The position numbers and the translations under genes were made by a program. A stretch of DNA of 64,000 nt from Phycisphaerales bacterium UBA2396 (lineage in GTDB: Bacteria; Planctomycetota; Phycisphaerae; Phycisphaerales; UBA1924): assembly GCA_002343325.1 (NCBI GenBank), contig DDSG01000029.1:1-64000 (forward strand), given 5' to 3'. Below the pieces are notes generated by a model that saw only the letters and a program-made list of their open reading frames with translations, searched no databases and was not told the origin of the DNA. Of the stretch, positions 54,275 through 62,911 are shown piece after piece. The first letter of the stretch is position 1. Each line of letters opens with the position of its first letter.

Positions 54275-55957
54275 TCAACGCTTCTTCCGCTTCTCGAACC
54301 GATCCTTGATGCTCGGCGTGTAGCTCGACCCCTTCGTCCGAACCCCCGGCATCCCCGACAGCCCGGGCAGCAGCCCGTTCAGCCCCCCCTTGCTCGACGC
54401 CGCCGCCTTCACCGCGTCGACCTTGTCCTTCCCGCTCATCCCCGCCATCGTTCGGCTCAGCGTCGAGATCATCTCGAACTGCTTCACCAACTGCCCCACA
54501 TCCTCCGGCTTCACCCCCGACCCCTTCGCGATGCGCTTCCGACGCGAGAAGTCGATCTCGCCCGGTCTCGACCGCTCCACCTTCGTCATCGAGTTGATCA
54601 TCGCCTCCACGCGATCGAGCTGCTTCTCGTCGATGTTCACGTTCTTCAGCATCGGCCCCACGCCGGGCAAGAGCCCCAGCAGATGACGCATCGGCCCCAT
54701 CCGCCGCAGCGTCTTGAGCTGCTTGAGGAAGTCGTCCATCGTCATCTCGCCACGCGAGATCTTCTCCTGCAGCCGCTCCGCTTCCTCCTGGCTCACCTGC
54801 TCGTGCGCCTTCTCCACCAGCGCCAGCACGTCGCCCATCCCGAGAATCCGCCCCGCGAACCGATCCGCGTGGAACTCCTCCAGCGCATCGATCTTCTCAC
54901 CCATACCCACGAACCGGATCGGCGCGCCCGTCACATGCTTCACCGACAACGCCGCGCCGCCGCGCGTGTCGCTGTCGAACTTCGTCAGCACGATCCCGTC
55001 CACGTCCAGCTTCTCGTGGAACGACTTCGCCGAATTCACCGCATCCTGCCCGGTCATCGCGTCCACGACCAGGAAAATGTGGTGCGGCACCAGCACCTTC
55101 CGCACCGCCCCAAGTTCCCCCATCAGCTCGTCATTGACGTGCAGCCGACCCGCCGTGTCCAAAATCACCGTGTCGACGCCCCGGGCTCTCGCCTCCGCCA
55201 ACGCCCGCTGGCACACCTGCACCGCCACCCCCACCGCTTTCCCATACTCCGCCGACTTGTCCGGCTCCCCATAGAACGTGACGCTCCCGCCCCCCGGCGC
55301 CTCCGCCTGCACCTGCTTCGCCACGATCTCGAGCTGCTCCACCGCCGCCGGCCTCTGCAAGTCCGCCGCAACCAGCATCACGCTCCGACCGCGCTTCTTC
55401 AGAAACGCCGCCAACTTCCCGCACGTCGTCGTCTTTCCCGATCCCTGCAACCCGCACATCATCACCACCGTCGGCCCGGGCGAGACCCGCATGATCGGCT
55501 CGGTCTTCGACAGCCCCCCAAAACCGCCCGGCATACCCGCTCCGGGCAACCCCGGCGCACGCCCCGACATCTGGCCCGCCACGCCGCCGCTCGCCCCAAG
55601 CCCACCACCCGCCCCACCCGGCGTCAGCCCCGCCGTCAAAGGCCCCGCCAGTTCCGCCGCCGCCTGCCTCGCCTCTTCCTCGCTCTTGGGCACGCCCCCG
55701 AGGAACCGCACCAGCTCCTCGTGCACGATCCCGATCATCTCCTGCTCCGGGCGCAGCGTCTTGGACACCTCCCGACCGACCGACGCCTTGAGCACCCGAT
55801 CACAGAACGCCTCCACCACCTCCACGTGCACGTCCGCGTCGATCAGTGCCGAACGCACCTCGACCATCGCCTCACGCACATTCGATTCGCTGATCGCGTT
55901 CTGACCCGCCAGCCGGCGATACAACCCCTGAAACGCGTCGGTAAGCCGCTCAAACAT
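54275..55957 (-). CDS. ffh: Signal recognition particle protein Ffh with a long Gly-rich linker
   Basis: GTPase that binds signal sequences and 4.5S RNA. The 560-residue protein has the N domain (residues 1-90), GTPase domain with P-loop GLQGSGKT (169-176), DTAGRLHVNDELM and TKFDSDTRGG, and the Met-rich M domain (from about 400: LKTLRRMGPMRHLLGLLPG, then the RRKRIAKGSG RNA-binding segment). The P-loop is about 62 residues later than in E. coli Ffh because a Gly/Pro/Ala-rich insert (about 105-158) separates N and G domains. The ATG at 55957 gives the standard N-terminus. Essential gene; ends 7 bases from the convergent Ntn hydrolase. Confidence 0.97.
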   Translation of the reverse strand: MFERLTDAFQGLYRRLAGQNAISESNVREAMVEVRSALIDADVHVEVVEAFCDRVLKASVGREVSKTLRPEQEMIGIVHEELVRFLGGVPKSEEEARQAAAELAGPLTAGLTPGGAGGGLGASGGVAGQMSGRAPGLPGAGMPGGFGGLSKTEPIMRVSPGPTVVMMCGLQGSGKTTTCGKLAAFLKKRGRSVMLVAADLQRPAAVEQLEIVAKQVQAEAPGGGSVTFYGEPDKSAEYGKAVGVAVQVCQRALAEARARGVDTVILDTAGRLHVNDELMGELGAVRKVLVPHHIFLVVDAMTGQDAVNSAKSFHEKLDVDGIVLTKFDSDTRGGAALSVKHVTGAPIRFVGMGEKIDALEEFHADRFAGRILGMGDVLALVEKAHEQVSQEEAERLQEKISRGEMTMDDFLKQLKTLRRMGPMRHLLGLLPGVGPMLKNVNIDEKQLDRVEAMINSMTKVERSRPGEIDFSRRKRIAKGSGVKPEDVGQLVKQFEMISTLSRTMAGMSGKDKVDAVKAAASSKGGLNGLLPGLSGMPGVRTKGSSYTPSIKDRFEKRKKR

Positions 55958-56069
55958 GTTCGTCGCCGGCAAAAACGCCGACCTCCCTCGCCGTTCGGCC
56001 AGGGGCTTGACCGACCAAGCGTACGCCCTTCCACCACCCCGCGGTCCACCCCGATACACTCCCCCCGAC

Positions 56070-56858
56070 ATGTGGCAGTGGATCCAGCAAAACATCGGCC
56101 TGCAGAACCTCGTCGTGATCCTCCTGCTCGGCAGCGGGTTCCTCCAATGGATCATCGCCCAGCTCCAGGCCCAGCGCGCCGCCAAGAAGGCCCGTGAAGC
56201 CATGCAGGCCTCCGAACTCGAAGCGCTCCGCACCGGACGCCCCATCGCCTCTCAGAACGCCTCTACTCCGGTCGCCCAGCCCCCGCTGCAATCCTCCCGC
56301 GAACGCCGACTCGAAGAAATCGCCGCCGCCCGCCAAAAGCAGCTCGAAGAGCTCCGCCGCCGCGCCGCTCAACGTCGCTCGGCCCAACCGCCAGCCGAAG
56401 CCAGATCCGCGCCGACCACGCCCATCCCGCGCGACGCCACCGACGACACCAACGCCCAGCGCCGACAGGCCGAGGAACGCCGACGCGCCCGTCAGGAAGC
56501 TCGCGCCCGCCAGGAGGCAGCCCAGCGACAGGAAGCCGCCGCCAACGAGCAGGCGCTCCTCCGCCAGGCCGACGAACGCCGAGAAGTCGAACGCCGTGCC
56601 CTGCTCGACCGTGCCGATTCCGCCGCTCGCGCCGCCGCGGCACGCGCTACCGCCGCCGTCTACGCCGAACCCGCCGTCAAGGGCAGCCCCCAGGCCGCGA
56701 TTGCCGCCGCCGCCGCGAACGCCAAACGCTCCCTCCCCGACCCCGCCATCTCCGGCTCTCTCTCCCCAGCCGACCTCCGCCGGGCCATCATCCTCCGCGA
56801 GATCCTCGGCAACCCCGTCGCCCTCCGCAACCCCGCGGCCGAAGGGGCAATCCCATGA
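56070..56858 (+). CDS. Membrane-anchored coiled-coil protein
   Basis: A 262-residue product with one N-terminal transmembrane helix (NLVVILLLGSGFLQWIIA, about 13-30), then a long Ala/Arg/Glu/Gln-rich region (about 35-215) that should form a coiled coil, and a short C-terminal part with SLSPADLRRAIILREILGNPVALR. The layout resembles membrane-tethered rods but I do not recognise a family. The ATG at 56070 begins the membrane segment; an in-frame upstream start would overlap ffh. The stop overlaps the following gene (ATGA), implying coupled translation. Confidence 0.75.
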   Translation: MWQWIQQNIGLQNLVVILLLGSGFLQWIIAQLQAQRAAKKAREAMQASELEALRTGRPIASQNASTPVAQPPLQSSRERRLEEIAAARQKQLEELRRRAAQRRSAQPPAEARSAPTTPIPRDATDDTNAQRRQAEERRRARQEARARQEAAQRQEAAANEQALLRQADERREVERRALLDRADSAARAAAARATAAVYAEPAVKGSPQAAIAAAAANAKRSLPDPAISGSLSPADLRRAIILREILGNPVALRNPAAEGAIP

Positions 56859-57691
56859 ATCGAGCCCTTTGCCTCGCCACGCTCGGCACCATCGCCCTCA
56901 CACTCCCGGGATGCACCGGACTCCAGGCCGATCCCAACAACCCCTCCGAAAGCGTCCTCGACCTTCTCTTCGCCGAACCCAACTTCGCCAACATCGCCGC
57001 CAACGCACAGGATCCCTTCGACAGCGACAACCGCTTCCGCGGCACCCTGCAGCTCTCCGTCTCCCCCGCCGGCAGCGACCCCGTCAACGTCGCCCTGTAC
57101 GCCGCCAACTCCGAAGACGAAGAAGCCTCCGTTCGCGCCGCAGCATGCCGCGCTCTCGGCCGCCACGGCAGCCCCGAACACGTCCCCCTCCTCGTCCGCC
57201 GTCTCACCGATGCCGACGTCGGCGTCCGCAAGGAAGCCGCCCGCGCTCTCCAACGCATCCACAGCCCCGCCGCCATCGACCCACTCCTCACCGCACTCCG
57301 CGAGCCCGGGCTCACCCGACGCGCCGGCGGCGAGGTCGACCCTGACGTTCGCGCCGAAGCCGCCATCGCACTCGCCCAGTACCGCCGACCCGACGTCCTC
57401 CAAGGGCTCATCGAAGCCCTCGGCGACTCCCGCCTCGCCGTCAACCACAACGCCCTCGAATCCCTCCGCGTCACCACCGGACAGGACTTCGGCTACGACC
57501 GCGCCGCCTGGCTCGCCTGGCTCCAGGGCCGCCGCGAACCCTTCGCCGCCGGCTCCCTCTTCACCTTCCCCGCCTACTCCCGCGACCTCTGGATCATCGA
57601 GCGACTCCCCTTCATCCCCAAACCCGTCAACGAGTCCTCCTCCACCCCAGCCGGTATGCCCCTCACCATCGCGCCCACCGGCTCCCGATAA
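56855..57691 (+). CDS. HEAT-repeat lipoprotein
   Basis: A 278-residue protein with a lipoprotein signal (LPGC, about residue 20) and HEAT-like helical repeats (about 90-215): VRAAACRALGRHG, VRKEAARALQRI, VRAEAAIALAQY, NHNALESLRVTTG. The C-terminal 60 residues (YDRAAWLAWLQGRREPF...) are conserved in planctomycete relatives. Such repeats are protein-interaction scaffolds. It is translationally coupled to the preceding coiled-coil gene, so the two may act together in the envelope. Confidence 0.85.
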   Translation: MNRALCLATLGTIALTLPGCTGLQADPNNPSESVLDLLFAEPNFANIAANAQDPFDSDNRFRGTLQLSVSPAGSDPVNVALYAANSEDEEASVRAAACRALGRHGSPEHVPLLVRRLTDADVGVRKEAARALQRIHSPAAIDPLLTALREPGLTRRAGGEVDPDVRAEAAIALAQYRRPDVLQGLIEALGDSRLAVNHNALESLRVTTGQDFGYDRAAWLAWLQGRREPFAAGSLFTFPAYSRDLWIIERLPFIPKPVNESSSTPAGMPLTIAPTGSR

Positions 57692-57749
57692 CGACACCAC
57701 GCACTCAACCCCACTCCCCACGCGGCCGATCCCGGGGGTGGAGGACACT

Positions 57750-58754
57750 GTGCGCGCCCTGCGGATGCTCGGAGGAAAGCCCACCATCGATCCGCTGGCC
57801 GAGCTCCCACCGCTCGCCCCGGGCGAAGCCCTCGTCCGCATCCGCCGAGCCTCCCTCACCTCCGTCGAAGCGCTCGCAGGACTCTCCGCCGCCGATGGGC
57901 GAACCCTCGGCCACGAAGCGGTCGGCGTCGTCGAACGCATCGAACACAACGGCCGCCCGGACTGGAAGCAGCTCGAAAACGCCCGCGTCGCCATCCACCC
58001 CGTCGTCTCCTGCGCCGCCTGCGCCCTCTGCCGCGCAGGACTCGCCTGGCACTGCGCCGCCCGTCGCGTCATCGGGCTCTCCACGCCGCAGGGCGCACTG
58101 GCCGACCGCCTCGTCGTCCCCGCACGAAACCTCATCCCCATCCCCAACACTCTCGACGACGACAAAGCCTGCCTCGCCGTCACCGTCGGCGCCGCCATCC
58201 AGCTCACCCACGCCGTCCGCGTCGAGGGAAAGACCTTCGTCACCGTTCTCGGCGACGGACCCATCGGCCTCCTCGCCGCCCAGATCCTCGCACGCAAAAA
58301 CGCCTCCGTCCGCCTTCTCGGCCGACATCCCGATCGCTTCTCACTCTGCGAACGCTGGGGCATCAAGCACCGCCACGAGTCCGAAGCCGGCCGACGCGCC
58401 GACCAGACCATCGTCCTCGACTGCACAGGCTCCCCCGCAGGCCTCGGGCTCGCCGCCCGTCTCGTCAGACCCCGCGGCACCGTCGTCGTCAAAGGCCCTC
58501 CCACCGGCTTCACACGCGACGGCGTCTGGCCCGCTGACCTCATGACCCTCATCGACCGCGAGGTCGCCATCCTCCCCTGCTCCTCCACCAACCTGCGCGA
58601 AGGTCTCGACGCCATCGCCTCCCACGCCGTCGATCTCGACCCCTTCCTCGGCCGCCGACTCCGCCTCGAACAAGCCCCCGACGCCCTCGCTCTCCTCCGC
58701 CAACGCGCCATCCTCCGCGCCATCGTCGACTTCGAACGCCCCAACGCCGCCTGA
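57750..58754 (+). CDS. Zinc-type medium-chain dehydrogenase/reductase lacking the catalytic Cys
   Basis: A 334-residue alcohol-dehydrogenase-like protein. The GHE motif (53-56, GHEAVGVVE) is present and four Cys (88, 91, 94, 102) form the structural-zinc loop; the Rossmann motif is GDGPIG (168-173). At the place where Zn-dependent family members have the catalytic Cys in the CGSD-like motif (about residues 35-39), this one has ASLTSVE, so the first catalytic-zinc ligand seems to be replaced. Either the zinc site differs or the protein works as a zinc-free reductase. GTG start at 57750, supported by GGAGG 5 bases upstream. Confidence 0.82.
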   Translation: MRALRMLGGKPTIDPLAELPPLAPGEALVRIRRASLTSVEALAGLSAADGRTLGHEAVGVVERIEHNGRPDWKQLENARVAIHPVVSCAACALCRAGLAWHCAARRVIGLSTPQGALADRLVVPARNLIPIPNTLDDDKACLAVTVGAAIQLTHAVRVEGKTFVTVLGDGPIGLLAAQILARKNASVRLLGRHPDRFSLCERWGIKHRHESEAGRRADQTIVLDCTGSPAGLGLAARLVRPRGTVVVKGPPTGFTRDGVWPADLMTLIDREVAILPCSSTNLREGLDAIASHAVDLDPFLGRRLRLEQAPDALALLRQRAILRAIVDFERPNAA

Positions 58755-58770
58755 CGACATAGCCTCACCC

Positions 58771-59619
58771 ATGCGGTTCGAATTCCTCGGCACCGGCACC
58801 TCCGCAGGCGTGCCCAACATCGGCTGCGATTGCCGCGTCTGCACCAGCTCCGACCCGCGCGACCAACGCCTCCGAACCTCCGCCGCCATCCGCTGGACCG
58901 ATCACCTCGGCCACGACCGCTGCGTCCTCCTCGACGCCGGCCCAGACCTCCGCGCCCAGGCCCTCCGCGCAAAGCTCGCCCGCTGCGACGCCATCTTCTT
59001 CACCCACAACCACGTCGATCACACCTTCGGCCTCGACGAGATCCGCCGCTTCAACGCCGTCCAACGCGCGCCCATCTCCCTCTTCGCCGAAGACCACACC
59101 ATGAAGTTCCTCGAACGCGTCTACCAGCACATCTTCGACCCCTCCCGAAACATCAACGACTCCTTCGTCGCCTCCGTCATCCCTCACCGCATCCCAGCCT
59201 CCCTCCCCCCCATCTCACTCCACGGCCTGCGCTTCACACCCATCCGCCTCCTCCACGGCAAACTCCCCATCCTCGGCTTTCGCATCGACCCCGATCCCGC
59301 CGCCCGCCTCGCCGCACCCTGGCTCCCACTCGCCTACTGCACCGACGTTTCTGGAATACCCCCCGAAAGTTGGGGACTCCTCTCCGGCCTCTCAACCCTC
59401 GTCCTCGACTGCCTCCGTCACCGCAAGCACCCCACCCACCTCTGCGTCGACCAGGCCCTCTCCATCGCCGACCGCGTCGCCGCGAGGCGAACCTTCTTCA
59501 TCCACATGTCGCACGACGTCTTGCACGCCGAGTTCGCCGCCGAACTCCCCCTAGGCATCGAGCCCGCCCACGATGGCCTCGTCCTCGATCCCCTCGATCC
59601 CATCCCAAACAAACCCTGA
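58771..59619 (+). CDS. PhnP-like metallo-beta-lactamase-fold phosphodiesterase
   Basis: A 282-residue MBL-fold protein. Metal-site motif THNHVDH (His79, His81, Asp83, His84), later a second HM/HD pair (MSHD near residue 250). Near the N-terminus it has GCDCRVC (Cys19, 21, 24), the structural-zinc knuckle typical of PhnP-type cyclic-phosphodiesterases. The MDR dehydrogenase lies 16 bases upstream. PhnP resolves a cyclic phosphate in phosphonate use; no phn genes are present, so the substrate is open. Confidence 0.87.
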   Translation: MRFEFLGTGTSAGVPNIGCDCRVCTSSDPRDQRLRTSAAIRWTDHLGHDRCVLLDAGPDLRAQALRAKLARCDAIFFTHNHVDHTFGLDEIRRFNAVQRAPISLFAEDHTMKFLERVYQHIFDPSRNINDSFVASVIPHRIPASLPPISLHGLRFTPIRLLHGKLPILGFRIDPDPAARLAAPWLPLAYCTDVSGIPPESWGLLSGLSTLVLDCLRHRKHPTHLCVDQALSIADRVAARRTFFIHMSHDVLHAEFAAELPLGIEPAHDGLVLDPLDPIPNKP

Positions 59620-59663
59620 TCAACCCCGTCCCCGCCACGCCCCAAGCCTATAGTCGCCTCCTT

Positions 59664-60575
59664 ATGGCCAAGACACGCGAGATCAAGAAGCGCATCAAAG
59701 CCGTCGGCAACATCCGCCGCATCACCAAAACGATGCAGATGATCGCCACCGCCAAGTTCGCCGCCGCTCAGCAGCGAGCCACCGCCAGCAAGCCCTACAC
59801 CGAGGCGCTCTTCCAGCTCGTCGCCGATCTCGCCGCCAGCGTCGAAGGCGTCAGCCATCCGCTCTTCGGCTCCGACGCCGACAAGGCCAAGAACGCACAG
59901 CCTCTCACCCTCATCATCACCTCCGACCGCGGCCTCTGCGGCGCGTACAACAGCAACGTGCTCCGCACCGCCATGGCCTTCCTTCGCGCCAACCCCGCCG
60001 CCAAGGCCGGCAGCATCGAGCTCGTCGGCAAGAAGGGCGTCGCCTTCCTCCGCTTCAACGGCATCAAGATCGCCAAGTCCCACACCTTCGGCGACAAGCC
60101 CTCCTACGACGCTGTCCGCGCCCTCGCCGATTCCTACATCGAACGATTCTCAAGCGGCGAAATCTCCGCCGTCAACGTCATCTACATGCGCTTCATCTCC
60201 GCCGGCAAGCAGGCCCCAGCCGTCCTCCAGCTCCTCCCCTTCAGCCCCGACGCCGCGTCGCAGCTCGCCCGTTCGCAGAAGAAGAGCGACGACCCGACCC
60301 CCGCGCCCGCCGCCAAGGTCCCCTACGAGTTCACCCCCAGCGCACGCCAGCTTCTCGACGATCTGCTCCCCGCCGCCGTCCGCGCCGTCCTCTTCCAGGG
60401 CTTCAACGACGCCGTCGTCAGCGAGCACATCGCACGCATGGTCGCCATGAAGTCCGCCACCGACGCCGCCGGCAAGATGGGCAAGCTCTACACCCGCAAG
60501 TTCAACCGCGCCCGCCAGGCCCAGATCACCACCGAGCTCACCGAGATCATCTCCGGCGCCGCCGCCCTCGCCTGA
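59664..60575 (+). CDS. atpG: ATP synthase subunit gamma
   Basis: Central rotor stalk of F1F0 ATP synthase; 303 residues. The N-terminal helix KKRIKAVGNIRRITKTMQMIATAKF and the Rossmann-like middle with LIITSDRGLCGAYNSNV are diagnostic, and the C-terminal helix ends NRARQAQITTELTEIISGAAAL as usual. It is not in an atp operon: its neighbours are the PhnP-like gene and, after a terminator, icd on the other strand. The frame is open upstream, but the ATG at 59664 is the family start. Confidence 0.96.
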   Translation: MAKTREIKKRIKAVGNIRRITKTMQMIATAKFAAAQQRATASKPYTEALFQLVADLAASVEGVSHPLFGSDADKAKNAQPLTLIITSDRGLCGAYNSNVLRTAMAFLRANPAAKAGSIELVGKKGVAFLRFNGIKIAKSHTFGDKPSYDAVRALADSYIERFSSGEISAVNVIYMRFISAGKQAPAVLQLLPFSPDAASQLARSQKKSDDPTPAPAAKVPYEFTPSARQLLDDLLPAAVRAVLFQGFNDAVVSEHIARMVAMKSATDAAGKMGKLYTRKFNRARQAQITTELTEIISGAAALA

Positions 60576-60591
60576 GCCCGATCCTTCCTCA

Positions 60592-60637
60592 CACAATGAA
60601 AAACGCCCGCGAGGCCTTCCCCGCGGGCGTTGTCTTT
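60592..60637. terminator. Bidirectional terminator between atpG and icd
   Basis: Stem AACGCCCGCG (60602-60611) pairing with CGCGGGCGTT (60622-60631). On the plus strand it is followed by GTCTTT; on the minus strand by TTTTTCATT. It lies between two convergent genes and can end both. Confidence 0.85.
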
Positions 60638-60668
60638 GGCTCATGCTCAGGACACCACGCCCGGCCGC

Positions 60669-62156
60669 TCACTGACCCTGCGCCAGGCTGTACCCCTTCA
60701 CCCCATCGAACGTCCGCAGCAGCTCATACGAGCACACCGTGAACGCCTCCGCGATCTTGTCCATCAACGCCACGCACCGGCTCTGCCCGAACGCGCCCGG
60801 CGACACCCCGTCCTTCAGCTCAAACCGCACCCGGTAGTAATCCACGCACTCCGTGTACACCGATCCCGTCGGCCACACCTGCGTACCACGGTTCGAAATC
60901 AGCGACAACTTGAACGGCGTGTCCTGGCACGCTCGCGTCATCTCCTCCGCCAACGACAGCGGACTCAGCGTCGTATCCAGATAGATATCGCACCCCACCA
61001 CCTGCGTCACGATGTTCTTGAACGTCCGGATCACCTGCTGACCCGTCGGCCGCGGCGGCCTCATGAAACAGTGGTCCCCCTCCGCCGCCTCCGGCACCGC
61101 CGCCACCGTCTTCGGCAGGTTCCCAAGATTGTCCATCACCGCCCGCGTAAACGCCGACGTCCCCACCGCGGGCTTGCTCTTGTCCCCAAAGTCCCCCGTG
61201 TGCACACCGCTCTCAAGCGTCGCCAGAAGCGCGTTCTCGATCGCCGCAGCCTCCCTGAACAGACACACATGCCTCAGCAGCATCAGCCCCGACAAAATCA
61301 GGCTCGTCGGGTTCGCCACGCCCTTGCCCGCGATATCCGGCGCCGTCCCGTGCACCGCCTCAAAGATCGAAATATGATTCCCGATGTTCGCCGACGGCGC
61401 AAAGCCCAGCCCGCCAACCAGCCCCGCCACTAGGTCCGACACGATGTCGCCCTGCAGATTCGGCAGCACCACCATCTTGTACTGCTGAGGCTTCATCACC
61501 AGGTTCATGCACAACGCATCAACGATCACGTCCGCCTGCTCGATCTCCGGAAAGTCCTTCCCCACCGTCTTGAACCGCTCCAGGAACAGCCCGTCCGTCA
61601 TCTTCATGATGTTGGCTTTGTGCCCGCAGTGCACCTTCCCGATCTTCAGCTTCCGCGCCGTCTGGTACGCGAACCGATGAACCTCGTCACACCCAGGCGC
61701 CGAAATCAGCCGCTTGCACTGCACCATGTCGTTCGAAAGCCGGTGCTCCACGCCCCCGTACGTATCCTCGATGTTCTCCCGGACAATCGTCATGTCGATC
61801 GACACGCCCGCCTTCGAGTACACCGTCTCCACGCCCGGCAGCGTCTTGAACACCCGGTAGTTCGCGTACGCGTTCCACAGCTTCCGCGCTGTCACGTTGA
61901 TGCTCTTCCCGCCCCCGCCCTTGGGCGTCTCCATCGGGCCCTTGAACAGGATCCCGCAGTCCTCCACCGTCCGGATCGCCTGCTCCGACATCCCCCGCGA
62001 GTTGCCCTTGGCAAACTCCGTCGCCCCCATCTCCACAGGCACAAAGTCCGCCTGCTTCATCACCCCCGCCGCTTTGAACAGCTCCAGCGTCGCCGCCATG
62101 ATCTCAGGACCAATCCCGTCGCCCGCCGCCAGCGCAATCTGCAGTGTGGACGCCAT
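60669..62156 (-). CDS. icd: Isocitrate dehydrogenase (long, Thermus/Rickettsia type)
   Basis: Oxidises isocitrate to 2-oxoglutarate in the TCA cycle. The 495-residue protein starts with the usual LAAGDGIGPEIM block, has the substrate loop around FKGPMETPKGGGGKSINVTARK, the IVRENIEDTYGGVEH motif, and NLQGDIVSDLVAGLVGGLGFAPSANIG followed by EAVHGTAPDIAGKGVANPT. About 140 extra C-terminal residues (from about 355) make it the long subtype, as in Thermus and Rickettsia, which usually uses NADP; this cofactor call is inference. The ATG at 62156 has GGGAAGG upstream. Confidence 0.95.
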   Translation of the reverse strand: MASTLQIALAAGDGIGPEIMAATLELFKAAGVMKQADFVPVEMGATEFAKGNSRGMSEQAIRTVEDCGILFKGPMETPKGGGGKSINVTARKLWNAYANYRVFKTLPGVETVYSKAGVSIDMTIVRENIEDTYGGVEHRLSNDMVQCKRLISAPGCDEVHRFAYQTARKLKIGKVHCGHKANIMKMTDGLFLERFKTVGKDFPEIEQADVIVDALCMNLVMKPQQYKMVVLPNLQGDIVSDLVAGLVGGLGFAPSANIGNHISIFEAVHGTAPDIAGKGVANPTSLILSGLMLLRHVCLFREAAAIENALLATLESGVHTGDFGDKSKPAVGTSAFTRAVMDNLGNLPKTVAAVPEAAEGDHCFMRPPRPTGQQVIRTFKNIVTQVVGCDIYLDTTLSPLSLAEEMTRACQDTPFKLSLISNRGTQVWPTGSVYTECVDYYRVRFELKDGVSPGAFGQSRCVALMDKIAEAFTVCSYELLRTFDGVKGYSLAQGQ

Positions 62157-62302
62157 GCCGTGTTCCTTCCCTGTTCGAATCCTCTCCAACGGGCCCAAGG
62201 ATAGTCCCCACTCCGACACCCCCGGCCGCCCCGTCGTCTCCATCGTCCGAAAACCCAAGCCCCTTCACCCCACCTACAACTTCCTCTCAAGGAGCCCCAT
62301 CC

Positions 62303-62881
62303 ATGGCCAAGAAGTCCACCCGCAAAGCCCCCCGCGCCTCCGCTCGCCGCGCCAAGCCCGCCGCCCGTTCGGCACGGCCCGCCAAGAGCGCCCCCTTCGA
62401 CGCCAAGGCCGCCATGGAGCACGCCATCACTTCCCTCGACTTCGCCCGTGAGATGACCCTGAAGCTCCTCACCGATTGGCCCAAGAACAAACTCGCCCAC
62501 CAGTTCTCCCCCGCCGACAACCACCCCCTCTGGACCCTTGGCCATCTCGGCACCAGCGCAGAGTGGTTCGCCTCCGTCCTCGACAAAAAGGCCGGCCCCT
62601 CCGCAAAGCTCAACGCCACCTTCGGCGGCGGGTCCAAGCCCTCCGCCAACCCCAAGGACTACCCCTCCCTCGCCAAACTCATCACCCTCTACAACGCCGG
62701 CCACCAACGCCTCGTCAACGCACTCCGAAACACCAAAGACCCGCTCGCCAAGCCCGACGCCAAGATGGACTGGCTCCGCGACGGCCTCCACGCCGCCGAA
62801 ATGGCCATCTGGCACGAAGGTTGGCACGCCGGGCAGCTCTCCACGCTCCGCCGCCAGCACGGGCTCCCGGGCGTCATGTAA
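62303..62881 (+). CDS. DinB-like four-helix protein with Lys/Ala/Arg-rich N-terminus
   Basis: A 192-residue protein. Residues 1-32 are a basic, Ala/Lys/Arg/Pro-rich tail (KKSTRKAPRASARRAKPAAR) of H1-like type. Residues 35-192 are a DinB/YfiT-type four-helix bundle with candidate metal ligands: His74 or His81 (NHPLWTLGHLG) and His171, His175 in HEGWHAGQL. DinB-fold proteins bind a divalent metal and often transfer a thiol group; function here unknown. RBS AAGGAG lies 8 bases upstream. Confidence 0.85.
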   Translation: MAKKSTRKAPRASARRAKPAARSARPAKSAPFDAKAAMEHAITSLDFAREMTLKLLTDWPKNKLAHQFSPADNHPLWTLGHLGTSAEWFASVLDKKAGPSAKLNATFGGGSKPSANPKDYPSLAKLITLYNAGHQRLVNALRNTKDPLAKPDAKMDWLRDGLHAAEMAIWHEGWHAGQLSTLRRQHGLPGVM

Positions 62882-62911
62882 CCCCGCTCCCAGCCGCTCG
62901 GCCCGTCCGCA

